Shown: piece by piece, positions 36,846 to 47,844 of the stretch
Layout of the letters: each line of letters opens with the position of its first letter
Position numbering within the stretch: the first letter of the stretch is position 1
Assembly: GCA_963971535.1 (NCBI GenBank)
Contig: OZ020587.1
Location: forward strand, 155,517,668 to 155,581,667
Reading direction: 5' to 3'
Length of the DNA stretch: 64,000 nt
Origin: Notolepis coatsorum
Taxonomy: Eukaryota > Chordata > Actinopteri > Aulopiformes > Paralepididae
The notes under the pieces: generated by a model
Seen by the model: the letters and a program-made list of their open reading frames with translations, nothing else
Told to the model about the DNA's origin: nothing
Databases searched by the model: none
Translations under genes and position numbers: made by a program

Positions 36846-39838
36846 ACATATTCTTGCCCAGTGTTACAGGTTCAATGTGTATCTGGTTTGTGAATTCCAG
36901 TTTAATTTGGGAATGTATATTAAATCATCTCCTCTTTGTTTGATAGGCTCCCTGCATTGTTTGCAGCCCAAGTAACCCCTCATTGACTATCTCCCCTAGT
37001 CTAATCACATGCTGCACCTACCCTCCCCTTTTGCCACACAAACTTGTAGCAACACAACCAAAACCACTCCCAGAACATTGTTTACAACCCAAAGAATGCA
37101 CAACATACAAACACAACCATTTTACACAATGCACAATATTCCCTCACCTGGTATTCATCCTCTGAGCGAATTAATATGAATGCAGTGATCTGCGCTGTAC
37201 CGCGCCTGCGCAGTAGCGCAAACGGCGCACACAGAACGATGTATCGCGACAAAGCATAACTAATATCATAAAACACTCTGTTTCAACTCAACACAATGCC
37301 ACGACAACCACCGCGTCCTCTAACACTTTCTAACCATCACTTTCAAAACTCGAATCATAACATACGTCGCCCGCAAACTCACAAAACAGCCGCATGCAAG
37401 CTAAATAGCCTAGCCAGCCCTGATGCTATTCCCCTTTTCTAGGTCCCACAATATGACGTCAGAAGCGACCAACTTTTGCATATAACTCCCAACCAACGTT
37501 ATTATCACACAATCGCTTCACACATAAACATCGCTCACTCAACGCCACCACGCCGCTTCTAACCATAATATTGCACGAGCCCTCTCCACGGCGCTATCTC
37601 CCAAACTCTCATACCAGCTAAACAGCTAGCCAACCTAATGCGACGTTCAATGCCCCCCGGGAGCCGCGCTTTACGTGCTGTTCGAGATCCGTACATTCAT
37701 TCAATCCGCTCAGTACCAATCTAACAATAAACAACTCACACATGCTCAAATAACAAACTACTTTAAAAGAAAAGAATTTAAAACATTCTCACATACCAAC
37801 GCCGTTTACACAGTCCAACACGAATCATAAACCAATTCTCCTACCCTTCTCTTCGCCCGGCTCCACGCACAGCGGACGTTTCACACTCTCCACTCAACTC
37901 CATGACGTCATCAAACAGCGACTTCTTCCTCTACCATAATACCGTACACAATTGTTACCGCATTAAATATAACCCTCAAAACGGCCACAATCCCCTCAAC
38001 TTACGCCTCGATTCGCTTCTTACCAGCAATTGCCGCCACAGTGTTTCGTCAATTCTCTCACATCGCCGCCTTAATGTCCCTAGATTTACCGCGGTTCTTC
38101 CACAGAGCTAAGCTAGTTAGCCCCAATCTCCAATATGATTCGCTCCAGACTCGTATACCACCCTGATCCACGTTAAAACTACACAACAACCCAGCCAAGG
38201 CTGCTCTGCATACATACAATACACGCAATGTACACTTACATTTGTAAACAGTATTATTTAACAATGTGTTGTTAAGAGCTACTGTCCCCGTTTTTGCCAT
38301 GACGCGAACGTGTCGATATAGGACGCCGAAGCCTGCCAAACACGTTCTAATCGGATTTGCTGCGGCTTTTTGCTTTCTGTAATTACCCTTCTCACGGCTA
38401 ACAAGCAAATCCCGCCTACCCTTCTAATCAACCCTCAATATCGGAACGACTATAGTTAGATCGGCTGATATTCTCAGAAAAAATCCCCTCCCTGTTAAAC
38501 TTTCGAGGTGTCTGGCTAATCTGATCAATATTTTCAAAAGCCTACGCGCTGGCTTCGAACAAGCCCCTGTTCACCTATATCACCATACCACGTTTATATT
38601 CCCGCGACCCGTGACGATCTCTCATCATATTAGCGCATTTCTTTACATATCCATCTGAATCCGCGGATCTGTTTCAGCGTTGGCTATAGGGCCTGTAACT
38701 TCCATCCGCATCGCTCGCCGACGTTTAAAACCTCCGTACCCTGCCGCTCGAGAGGCGACAACGAACGGAAATTCTGCGTTAGCCCAGCAAGACGTACACC
38801 CAGGCCACTCACTGTACAGATTCACGAAAAAAATAACCATCACATTTCTACGCTCCCTGGAACAACACGGCCTGTCTTGTATCCCAGGGCGTACTCCTAT
38901 CGTACTTACCAAACACAACGACGAATGTGGCCTGATCAGGACCACACGCCGACGCGCAGTACAATACCATCAATCATCGCATTAAACTGACATTCTGCTC
39001 TATATGATCTCTGATCGCCACGCACACCCTATTCACCCCCTCATTTCCCCCCTCGACGGCTGCTCCGTCCTGGGCGAGAATCCCATGAGGCAACCTCTGT
39101 TCTCACCGTGGAACCAGGAAATCCTGTACTACAATCACGGTTCTATCATCAGACTCTTTACCTTACCCTATAATCTTTTCTTTAAGATCTGACTACTCTG
39201 CATTACCCATTAATGTCCATAATCACATCACAGTCCCACGTCCTGCATATCTGTGACTATTCTCCGTTCTACCGCTCCACGCCTTCGCCTTCTAGTAAAT
39301 TAGCTATCCCTAACCTATTCCCCTAAGCTATTACTTTCAACAAAAATAAAAATTACTATCCCCCTGTCCGCAAGGGCCTGGCACCAAATACGCTGCTCAT
39401 ACTTACTGCCATAAACCTCAAACGAATAGGCCGGGAACGGCCTCCTGTGTCTGAATAATCATAAAAACATCAAAAGCACATGTTTGTATGTTTACTGCAT
39501 AACAAGCGCGATCCCTTTACCTTTGGATATTCTAACCTAAACTAACCTAAACACCACTCCCCCATTCCTGTACGCAAAAGGCTATATTCACCGTGGGTCC
39601 CAACTAGTGGCGTACACAACCAGCCTTCATCCTGTTCCCTCTGTCCTCCATCCAGACAGCAAAACCCTGCACTGCAACTATCCTTATTGAAACGCAACAA
39701 CCCCCGGCTCTTCTCCTGCATGTCCCCAACATACAAGCAAGGTCATGGCTCTGAGCAGCCTGCCACATAGACCTCACCGCACATCTTCAGGGGGGGGCAC
39801 AACAGGGCGGGTGGAACGGCACCACTTCTGTAGTATAT

Positions 39839-41113
39839 TTCTATAGAATCCTACAATAATCTAAGGTTATTGTACAGTACAATGAGATTGCTATCTGGAA
39901 GGAGGAGAAAGGATCATAAGTGATAGAATTGTTGGTCTCCTCATCTGACTTAAAGCAGATGAGAAATAAACGTGTAAGCCAGACAACCAGAACTCTAGTT
40001 CAACTCAACTGATTTATTTGACCCAGGGCCAAGAGTGAATAAAAGGTTGCCTTTCACATACAAGGATTATCAGAAAACATTAACATGTCTGCTGTGTACA
40101 GGAATCAACAGGGTTTGCATCTCAAACCCCAACATAGGTACATACAACAGTCATTCGTTAACATAATTTGAACATACATTGACAATACTGTAAGCCCTTT
40201 TTGCATATAAGTAAGCCTGGTTTCTAAGCTAAGTTACATTCTATTCTAACCAAACATAATGGTTCCATCCGGCTTACTTACATCAACAACAGCACAGTCT
40301 CTCTGGTCGGGAGGGGTGGAGCCGCAGACCTCTGGGCTCCTGAACTACCAATATGTTCGCTCTTATATAATATAATTTCTGGCCAATAATAGCACATTTT
40401 ACTAATACAGTTGGTCCAATCAGGCGTCTTCTCTGGGGGGTTGGTGTTGTCTTCCTGTTGGGGCTGGTTGCCCCCACCTCTGGGTTTCTCTGGGGGGGGG
40501 CCGGCTGCCCCCCCCCCTTGATCTCCTGTGTGGATCTTGACTCAATACCCAGAGGGGGCCGCTAGTGGCCCCCGTCATTGTCTTCCTGTTGGGTCTGTCC
40601 CAACAGGTTCGTGGGTGGGGGTTGGTGTCGTCTTCCCTCAGTGAACAGAAGGGGGGGGGGTCTTGATGGCCCCCTTCCTTGGTGTGGTCAAATCTCCTCT
40701 TAAATGAATAATATATAACTTTAACATTCCTTCTATATGGCTATAGATGTCTAATATCATCCAAGTACAGTCAGTGCTTTCTTAGACTGATACCAGACAT
40801 CATATGAGACCTTTTGATACTAAACAGTTGATTAATAGATTGTCCTGTCTTATAATGTCAGAGCCAGTATGAGGTCTCTGGTTAGACCAGCTGTCCTCTG
40901 CGGTAATCTGGTCACAGTAGGTGTGACCTTTGTTCTATCTTTGTTCTGAGTACTGAGTACATTTGTTAGTGGGGGTTTATTGACTGTTTCTGTAACACCA
41001 GTATCACTTAAAACACCCTCTACTGTTGAAAGGGTACACCTGGCTTTTTGCATTATGGTTCTCTAATTTATTCACACATATTAATTATGAAATTCAAAGG
41101 CAATATTACCACA
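39839..41113 (-). repeat. LTR (the 5' LTR of the - strand element)
   Basis: 1275 bp, TGTAGTATATTTC to CAATATTACCACA in + orientation. It includes about 55 bp around GGATCATAAGTGATAG that the other LTR lacks. AATAAA on - is at 40013-40018 on +. Confidence 0.9.
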
Positions 41114-41621
41114 CCATCACTGATATAGAGTGTCTGGTCAGTAACATGGGTCTCCCAGTCCCTCCACTCTGCAGTAAACAGCCATCACTGAGAGTGTCTG
41201 GTCAGTAACATGGGTCTCCCAGTCCCTCCACTCTGCAGTAAACGCAAAATACATTTCCTGGTATCCCTTTCCACTTTATCCAGAACCCTAGATATTTTAC
41301 TTATTTCAAGAAATCTTGATAAACCAGATTTGCTTTCTTCACTGGCAGATTATTTTACCTGTTTAAAGCACACACTATATCAGTGATGGCTGTGTTTACT
41401 GCAGAGCGGAGGGACTGGGAGACTCATGTTACTGACCAGACACTCTATATCAGTGATGGCTGTCTTTACTGCAGAGCGGAGGGACTGGGAGACTCATGTT
41501 ACTGACCAGACACTCTATATCAGTGATGGCTGTTTACTGCAGAGTGGAGGGACTGGGAGACCCATGTTACTGACCAGACACTCTATATCAGTGATTGCTG
41601 TCGGAATGTAGAGCTATTATT

Positions 41622-42106
41622 ATTATATATATATTTTCTTTTATCTCTCTTTCTCAGATTTTTTTCTCTGTTTTCTCCCCGTCCCAATTTTTTGTCGTTG
41701 TGCCAATTCCCCCCCTCCCCTACCTGGTTGTTGTGCGCATGTTCTCCTACTGGTCGGTACAAGGGTACCCTGAAGTATCCGCACGCTTCCTCCGACACGT
41801 GCGGCGACAGCCAGTGGCTCTCTTCTCACCTGGCAGCGAGGGCTCTCATTGGTGAAGTGTAACGCGTGCGAGGTCACACTGCCTTCCTCAAGTCCTGCCT
41901 CCGCTGAGCAGGCACCCAGACCTGACCTGTGGGCGTCGCTGTCCACAACGCCAGTTTCCCACCCACGGCTTCCCTCCCCCTAACCCAGCCAAACGAGTTA
42001 GTATAGCGATCAGCCCAAGCCAAGGCAATGCTGACTCCGGGAGTCAAGACCGCAGCCTCTTGCATTGGTGACAAGCGCAATCTCCGCTACGCCACCTGAC
42101 CGCCCC
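41622..42106 (-). mobile_element. tRNA-derived SINE (family B), - strand, 13-bp TSD
   Basis: TAGAGCTATTATT flanks it at 41609-41621 and 42107-42119. The tail TTTCTCCCCGTCCCAATTTT is on the left; the head, read on -, is GGTGGCGTAGCGGAGATTGC. Its TSD is part of the foldback element's right arm, so the SINE landed in that element. Confidence 0.88.
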
Positions 42107-42388
42107 TAGAGCTATTATTTTAACAAAATACCACTTACAGTTTTGTCCTTCTCGTCACGTGCGTACCACGAAGTACAACAATTAAAACTATATGAAAGTA
42201 AATGTAGTATAGGCTACTTCTCTGTGATTGACAACTTGGACAGGGATTACACCATCTGAATTTTCCTGATGAGCTAGACCCCACCCATGTGGGACTACAA
42301 GCAGTTTAAAACAAATGTTAAGATTTATTTGCAAATACCAGCATTACTTAGCACGGTCTCATCAGAAAACGTAAATATATGACTTATA

Positions 42389-43114
42389 TATATGAACTAT
42401 ATTCATAGGACATACTTGACTCCAATAAGACTGAACAGAATGGGTCTTAAACAAGACTCCAAATGCTCCTTATGTACAAATGGGGACGAGGGTACATTTA
42501 TGCACATGTACTGGGACTGCCCACCAGTTAAGATATTCTGGAAAGAAGTGACCCAGCAATTATCAAAACTCTTAACTCTGAATATACCTGTGCACCCCTC
42601 TGTATTACTGTTGAATGATGTTTTTGAGTGTGCAGTACCTATACAGCTAAAGAGATTGGTTTTATCTGGTATCACAGTGGCTAAAACGCTGATAGCATCA
42701 CGATGGTTTCAACCGGAAAAAATTTGCCGGAAGGTCTGGATTCTTACATATCTCGATGTGATTTATCTAGAAATATCTACAGCAAGAATTTTGGGTCTTA
42801 ATGAATCCAAAATGTCAATGTGGTTAGAAGTGGTGGAGAGAATAAAAGCTAGCATATAATGGTAGGGTCTGGTTAGGAGCGAATGATAATGGATGGATTA
42901 TCCATTGGGGGGTCCAGGGGGGGTGCGAGCAAGAGCATATGTGTGTAGGGTAATAGATAGCAGGTATTAGGGGTATATCTTGTATAAGACATTTATCTAA
43001 ATGGTGATTTCATTGGATGTGCACTGTTAATTAATGCTTGTATATCTAATCTTGTGTTGTCATGTTTGTTTATGTGTTGGTTTAAAAAATAATAAAAAAA
43101 TAAAATACAAAAAA
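42389..43114 (+). mobile_element. 5'-truncated L1-like LINE, + strand, with TSD
   Basis: Flanked by ATATGACTTATA at 42377-42388 and 43115-43126. The 3' end is A-rich (AATAAAAAAATAAAATAC). It contains only the C-terminal part of ORF2 and a 250-bp 3' UTR. Confidence 0.88.
42392..42859 (+). pseudogene. L1-type ORF2 C-terminal domain, truncated
   Basis: It encodes HRTYLTPIRLNRMGLKQDSK and then CSLCTNGDEGTFMHMYWDCP, the Cys/His knuckle (C-x2-C, then H and C) found downstream of RT in fish L1 ORF2 proteins, followed by a helical tail to TAA. The endonuclease and RT are missing because of 5' truncation. The remaining 155 codons are open, which suggests a fairly young copy. The first Met is not a real start; the sequence reads in from the TSD. 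Confidence 0.88.
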
Positions 43115-43203
43115 ATATGACTTATACAATCCGTAAATTATGGCTATAACATAACGCACATTTTGTAAGTTTGTCCTGTGGTTGATAATACGTATTTACA
43201 TAA

Positions 43204-43295
43204 TGGGCAGACCCATCTCAAATAGCAACCCAGATTTCACTTAAAATATTATTGTAAGCAAGATCGGTCTGCTATTGGAGATAGGTCTGCCCATG
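43204..43295. repeat. Palindromic hairpin sequence
   Basis: ATGGGCAGACCCATCTC at 43204 and AGATAGGTCTGCCCAT at about 43280 are near-complementary, with AAATAGCA/TGCTATTGG continuing the stem. This is probably a small MITE remnant. Confidence 0.6.
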
Positions 43296-43299
43296 TGTG

Positions 43300-44346
43300 G
43301 CAAAACTGTTAACAACACACATTTTTATAGCAGCATATTTTATTTAAACCAACAAAAACATTATTATTTAAACATTGCACATCATGCCTTAGGTTTCCCT
43401 CAGTTCAGCCTTATGAATAAATAAATAATAATAATAATAATTTATAATATAATAATAAACCATCATCCCATCGGGACGGGGAGGAGGGGGAGGAATACGA
43501 CGAGTCACAATGCAAAACGACAGCACCAAGGAGAAGTGGGCCACACCTGAAACCTAAATAGAAAAATATAACGGCAATATCAATACGTCAATAAACATGA
43601 TGCAATAGAATTCAAACCATGCAATTTCAACGAAATAACCTGTGTTTTACTGATAAAATCCCAAAGATACGAGGTTTCTCTCTGTTTAAACCTGTTTGTT
43701 TACTAACATCCACAGCAGTTGCTTGTATTACATTTTCTGCAGCAAGAACCTCATGCATTTCAATCTGACGTGTCCCTCCGCTTCAGTGGTTCTTCTACCA
43801 GGATGCAGCGCAGTACAGCTCCATGCCACCATGGGCACAGTCACGTTTTGAACTCAACAAAGCTACAACACAATTCATAGATCCTACCCCAAAGGAAACT
43901 TAACAAAAGAAAAGAAAAAGTGCCACATTTTAACAAATATTTAAAAAAATTTAAAGAAAAGATTAAAAAAATAAATAATTATAAGTATAATTTAAGAATC
44001 AAAGGGGGGAGGCGGGTATATGCAGTTATAAACTTGTTTTGTAAGTTTTAAAGAGAAAAGTGTTGATTTCTGTACACGGGGAGGAGTTACTGTTACAATC
44101 TATTTACTGTAGGTCAGCGTTTGAAAATGGCATTACTGTATGTTTTAGTTCAGAGTGAGACCTCCTGCTAATGGATCTGTGTACAAAATGGCTAAAAGTG
44201 TTTTCCAAATGTCTAGCATCCTCGAGAGAGTTTGTTAAAACTTAACAAACGGGTTAACAGAAAATCGCAAGCTACTAATGTGAGTTCACCTTGGCAAATC
44301 ATTTACAAAACGTGATGTATTATCAGAGCGGTTTTATCAAGGCACA

Positions 44347-44394
<48 letters not shown>

Positions 44395-44886
44395 CATGCA
44401 CATATACATGTCTGTGTGGGCGACAAATTAGATCTTGTTTCAGCGAAAGGGGTCGGAACACAAATCCGTACGGATAAACAACTCAAGACTATAATACGAC
44501 ATTATGCTGCTTTTAGTTGCAAACACGTCATGGTTCAATATGTGTTTTCTTTTTCAAACTATCAAAATAATTTGAGAGGAGGCCATGCATTAATCATTAT
44601 GGTCTTCAAACAAGCCAAGGTACAGGAAGGGAGGAGGAGGGGGAGGAGGAAGGAAGGGCAGGAGGGAGGGAAGGAAGTGGGGGGGGAGGAAGGGAGCGTT
44701 GAATTTGCATTGCAAGCATTGCCACAGATCCTGCTGTTCCTATTCGCCCCTTCACCCGTCACTCTACAGACGGGTTACAACCCGGAGCCAGGATATATAT
44801 TTCATATTTAATTTAATTAGATTTAGATTTAAATTATAATTATAACCAAATTGTTTACCCCATGCTCAGTATGCTCAGTATACTCT
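43300..44886. other. Unassigned low-repeat sequence with a TG microsatellite
   Basis: It holds a (TAA/AAT) run near 43423, a (TG)n microsatellite at 44352-44390 and a GA-rich patch at 44625-44690. On - there is an AATAAA near 43340, so part of this could be the 3' UTR of a - strand gene lying elsewhere. No coding exon is seen. The open frame at 44350-44811 starts in the microsatellite and has no recognisable family. Confidence 0.4.
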
Positions 44887-45086
44887 NNNNNNNNNNNNNN
44901 NNNNNNNNNNNNNNNNNNNNNNNNNNNNNNNNNNNNNNNNNNNNNNNNNNNNNNNNNNNNNNNNNNNNNNNNNNNNNNNNNNNNNNNNNNNNNNNNNNNN
45001 NNNNNNNNNNNNNNNNNNNNNNNNNNNNNNNNNNNNNNNNNNNNNNNNNNNNNNNNNNNNNNNNNNNNNNNNNNNNNNNNNNNNNN
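44887..45086. other. Assembly gap, exactly 200 N
   Basis: A run of exactly 200 N, so the size is likely a placeholder. The right edge falls inside a Rex1-like reverse-transcriptase sequence. Confidence 1.
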
Positions 45087-45235
45087 AGTCGTTGAGGCAA
45101 GCGGGCGTAGATTTTTTGGGTACAGGGATGATGGTGGACTTCTTCAGACAGGTGGGGATGACGGCCTGTTCCAAGGACAGGTTGAAGATGTCAGTGAATA
45201 CCGGGGCCAGTTGGTCGGCACAGACTTTTAGGACG
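45087..45235 (-). pseudogene. Rex1-like reverse-transcriptase fragment, - strand, cut by the gap
   Basis: Read on -, it encodes [20 protein letters not shown] and then [20 protein letters not shown] with PACLND, the segment just before the RT domain in Rex1/Babar elements. It stops at the gap. Its last 36 bases repeat the first 36 of the Rex1-like element at 57981. Confidence 0.85.
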
Positions 45236-45345
45236 CGGGTGGTCTAGAGGTAAAGAGACAGGGTGGTCTAGAGGTAAAGAGACAGGGTGGTCTAGAGGTA
45301 AAGAGACAGGATGGTCTAGAGGTAAAGAGACAGGATGGTCTAGAG
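45236..45345. repeat. 24-bp minisatellite, about 4.5 units
   Basis: Units GGTGGTCTAGAGGTAAAG followed by AGACAG (GGATGG in the later units). Each unit carries the palindrome TCTAGA. Confidence 0.93.
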
Positions 45346-46202
45346 CAGTGGTCACCAACCCGTCGATCTTGATCGATCTGGTCGATCTTTGGGACTGTCC
45401 CTGTAGATCTTTCAATGAAAATTAAAAATTAAAAATTAAAAAAAAACATTTTTTTTTTTTTTTTTTAGATCTTACCCTGAGAGTCCACATTACAGTTCTA
45501 CCTTTGTTTTGATGTGAAAAGTGATGCTGCACTTAGCACTGACTGAGAAAGTACACATACAGTTCTACTTTTGTTTTGATGTGAAAATGATGCTGCACTT
45601 AGCACTGACTGCACTTAGCACTGACTGAGAAAGTACACATTACAGTTCTACTTTTGTATTGATGTGAAAAGTGATGCTGCACTTAGCACTGACTGAGAAA
45701 GTACACATTACAGTTCTACTTTATAAAATGCTAATTGTAAATATGTTTGTCAATGTTAATAATATGAGAAAGTCCACATTACAGTTCTACTTTTGTTCTG
45801 ATGTGAAAAGTGATGCTGCACTTAACACTGACTGCACTTAGCACTGACTGAGAAAGTACACATTACAGTTCTACTTTATAAAATGCTAATTGTAAATATG
45901 TTTGTCAATGTTAATAATATGAGAAAGTCCACATTACAGTTCTACTTTTGTTTTGATGTGAAAAGTGATGCTGCATAAGATGACTGCACTTAGCACTGAC
46001 TGAGAAAGTACATAATAGTTCTACTTTGACATTTTAATGTTGGACCAAAGCATTGCATGTAATTAGAATACAGGCAAATAAAAGTAATTTAGTTTAAAGT
46101 ACAATCTTGGCTGTCTTTTTCTCTCAACGCTTCAATAGGTAGATCTTGCCTTCACCAAAAAAAAAAAAGTGATCTTGGGCTTAAAAAGGTTGGTGACCAC
46201 TG
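45346..46202. mobile_element. Non-autonomous hAT MITE
   Basis: The termini CAGTGGTCACCAACC and GGTTGGTGACCACTG are perfect 15-bp inverted repeats. The flanking 8-mers GTCTAGAG (45338-45345) and CTTTAGAC (46203-46210) fit a diverged 8-bp TSD. The body is mostly about seven partial repeats of a unit with GAGAAAGTACACATTACAG, TTCTACTTTTGTTTTGATG and GATGCTGCACTTAGCACTG. No transposase. Confidence 0.87.
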
Positions 46203-46429
46203 CTTTAGACCATATTTTAGTATGAATATGTGAATGAAAAAGTATATCGTTGCTACACCCTGAACAATGGATATAGGACATTGAATGGGCCATAATAATG
46301 GCAATTTAGCAATAGAATTTAAAAAGTTATAGCCCTGCAAAGAAGGGGAACTTCTCCATAGACAAATAGAGCTGGCTAGGGATGGTAAATTATGAATTTA
46401 ACCCATGGCGATCAAAGTGTTAAATAGCT

Positions 46430-46700
46430 CTACTGTACATTCCAACAGCCATCACTGAGTGTCTGGTCAGTAACATGGGTCTCCCAGTCCCTCCACTCTG
46501 CAGTAAACAGCCATCACTGATATAGTGTCTGGTCAGTAACATGAGTCTCCCAGTCCCTCCGCTCTGCAGTAAACAGCCATCACTGATATAGAGTGTCTGG
46601 TCAGTAACATGGGTCTCCCAGTCCCTCCGCTCTGCAGTAAACACTAAATAAATGTTCTGGTATCCCTTCCCACTTTATCCAATCAGGAGAGAGAACCCTA
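46430..46700. mobile_element. Partial copy of the foldback element with 68-bp units
   Basis: AAATAGCTCTACTGTACATTC and three CAGCCATCACTGA units are followed by the internal segment CTGGTATCCC and CACTTTATCC, seen also at 41250. The right arm is missing. Confidence 0.78.
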
Positions 46701-47333
46701 GATATTTGTAAATTAGACGGTTGGATAGCTACCTAAGCTTTGTGACATACTGTGCTGTTATATCATATTCACTGTTTGCAAACCTTATGCAACGCTAGCG
46801 ACCATAATGCCTGCTACTAGCGTAACATTAATACTTGTCAACAGCTAGAAAGATATTCAGATTCACAGGTGTTAATGTTGAAAACGCATGGAAACATTAA
46901 TAAATGCTCCTTATTTTTGTTTTATCTTTGGCTGACGGCCATGGTATAAGCGGTGCAATTCCCTTTGAGCCCACATTAACATATTTTAATGGTTTCGGTG
47001 GAGGCGACCGTCTCCACCTCGTCCATTAAAATATGTTGATGTACAGATCGTCTGGCATTATCCCTTACTTGAGAATGTCCTAAAACTGCCACTATACCCC
47101 CGTTTGTCTGTTTGTCTCTGAGCAAGATGGCTCAATCCAATATGATATCTCAAAGATGTCGTGTCAAACTGGATTGCCATCAAATTTGCGGTGAACATTC
47201 ATGACCACTAGAGGAAGAAACCTCTTGAAGCAGAAAAGTCTTACTTTTGAACGATTTGTTGGATTTGCAACAATTTGACAAATATCCTACTATATCAAGG
47301 ATTTGTGTGATTTGGCCTCATGGTGGCGCTATT
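46701..47333. repeat. Interspersed sequence with a strong hairpin at 46974-47041
   Basis: ACATATTTTAATGG and CCATTAAAATATGT form a 14-bp perfect stem, with GGTGGAG/CTCCACC inside. Around 47150-47330 the text (CCACTAGAGGAAGAAACCTC, GATTTGGCCTCATGGTGGCG) resembles the repeat at 63230-63700. Confidence 0.55.
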
Positions 47334-47791
47334 TTTTTTTATCTACTTTTTCTCCCCCTTTTTTCTGTATTGTTCTCCCATCCCAATTTAGTCGTTATGC
47401 CAATTCCCTTCCCTCCCTTCCGGGTTGTTGCGTGCATTTGCCCCCCACTTGCCCGTCTAGGGAGGGTTGATACTCCGATACATGTGGAGTCAGCCAGCCG
47501 CTTCTTTTCACCTGACAGCGAGGACTCTCACTGAGGGAGCGTAACACGTGGGAGGATCACACTACCTCCCCCAGTTCCCTTCCTCGCTGAGCAGGCGCCC
47601 CGACCGACCAGTAGGAGTCGCTGTTTACAACGACCAGGATACACATCCCACCGGCTTCCCACCCGCTAACACTGCCAATTGTGTTAGTATGGATGACCGA
47701 CCATGCCGGAGGTACCGCTGACAGCTGGATTCGATACCAGTGTATCTGCGGTGGTAGGCAGACGCTTAGTCCGCTGTGCTACCCAGCCGCC
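47334..47791 (-). mobile_element. tRNA-derived SINE (family B), - strand, 13-bp TSD
   Basis: TGGTGGCGCTATT flanks it at 47321-47333 and 47792-47804. A T-run and TGTTCTCCCATCCCAATTTA tail are on the left; the tRNA-like head with GGCTGGGTAGCACAGCGGAC, read on -, is on the right. Confidence 0.87.
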
Positions 47792-47844
47792 TGGTGGCGC
47801 TATTCACACAACTAAATACACAAAACATATCTAACTGATGGTAT

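Larger units (their letters stand above)
31710..39838. other. Interior of the LTR element, without recognisable genes
   Basis: AT-rich to mixed sequence. Recognisable parts are a 277-bp duplicated segment (32287-32563), a probable solo LTR (34670-36020) and an L2 fragment (36270-36845). 32564-34669 and 36846-39838 contain no conserved reverse-transcriptase, protease or integrase motif that I could see in six frames. Either the element is a large non-autonomous derivative or its genes have decayed beyond recognition. Confidence 0.6.
30467..41113 (-). mobile_element. 10.6 kb LTR retroelement (ERV-like), - strand, no recognisable coding
   Basis: Two direct LTRs (30467-31709 and 39839-41113) begin and end TG/CA and are flanked by the 4-bp TSD CCAT (30463-30466 and 41114-41117). 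Orientation is read from the - strand: a purine tract AAAGTGGGGAA lies just before the LTR at 31710, and a candidate primer-binding site TGGTGCCGTTCCACC lies 4 nt after the other LTR (at 39834 downward). TGGTGCCGT equals the first nine bases of a tRNA-His-type site, but the rest does not. A 4-bp TSD fits gamma- or epsilon-type elements. The 8.1 kb interior shows no gag, pol or env in any frame; the longest open frames are 100-140 codons and most are explained by other repeats. Confidence 0.85.
30134..42140. mobile_element. Foldback-type element with tandem-repeat arms, split by later insertions
   Basis: The left end CTGTAAGTGGTATT (30134) pairs with AATACCACTTACAG (to 42140). Inside both ends lies TAGCTCTACATTCCGACAGC and then an array of 68-bp units with CAGCCATCACTGATATAG, AGTGTCTGGTCAGTAACATG and TCTGCAGTAAA. 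The left arm has about six units (30187-30466 plus 41114-41240); the right arm has about three in inverted orientation (41383-41606). The net element is roughly 0.9 kb once the LTR element (30467-41113) and SINE (41622-42106) are removed. A partial left-half copy is at 46430-46700. There is no coding part. Confidence 0.75.

Noticed and set aside
38643-38985. About 100-codon frames on both strands in the LTR element interior
   Set aside because: No retroviral motif; opposite-strand frames over the same bases are usual in GC-rich sequence.
44350-44811. 153-codon frame starting in a TG repeat
   Set aside because: It begins with Cys/Val repeats from the microsatellite; the rest is not recognised.
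44851-45231. Frames reading across the N gap
   Set aside because: They consist mostly of unknown residues; only the - strand Rex1-like part after the gap is real.
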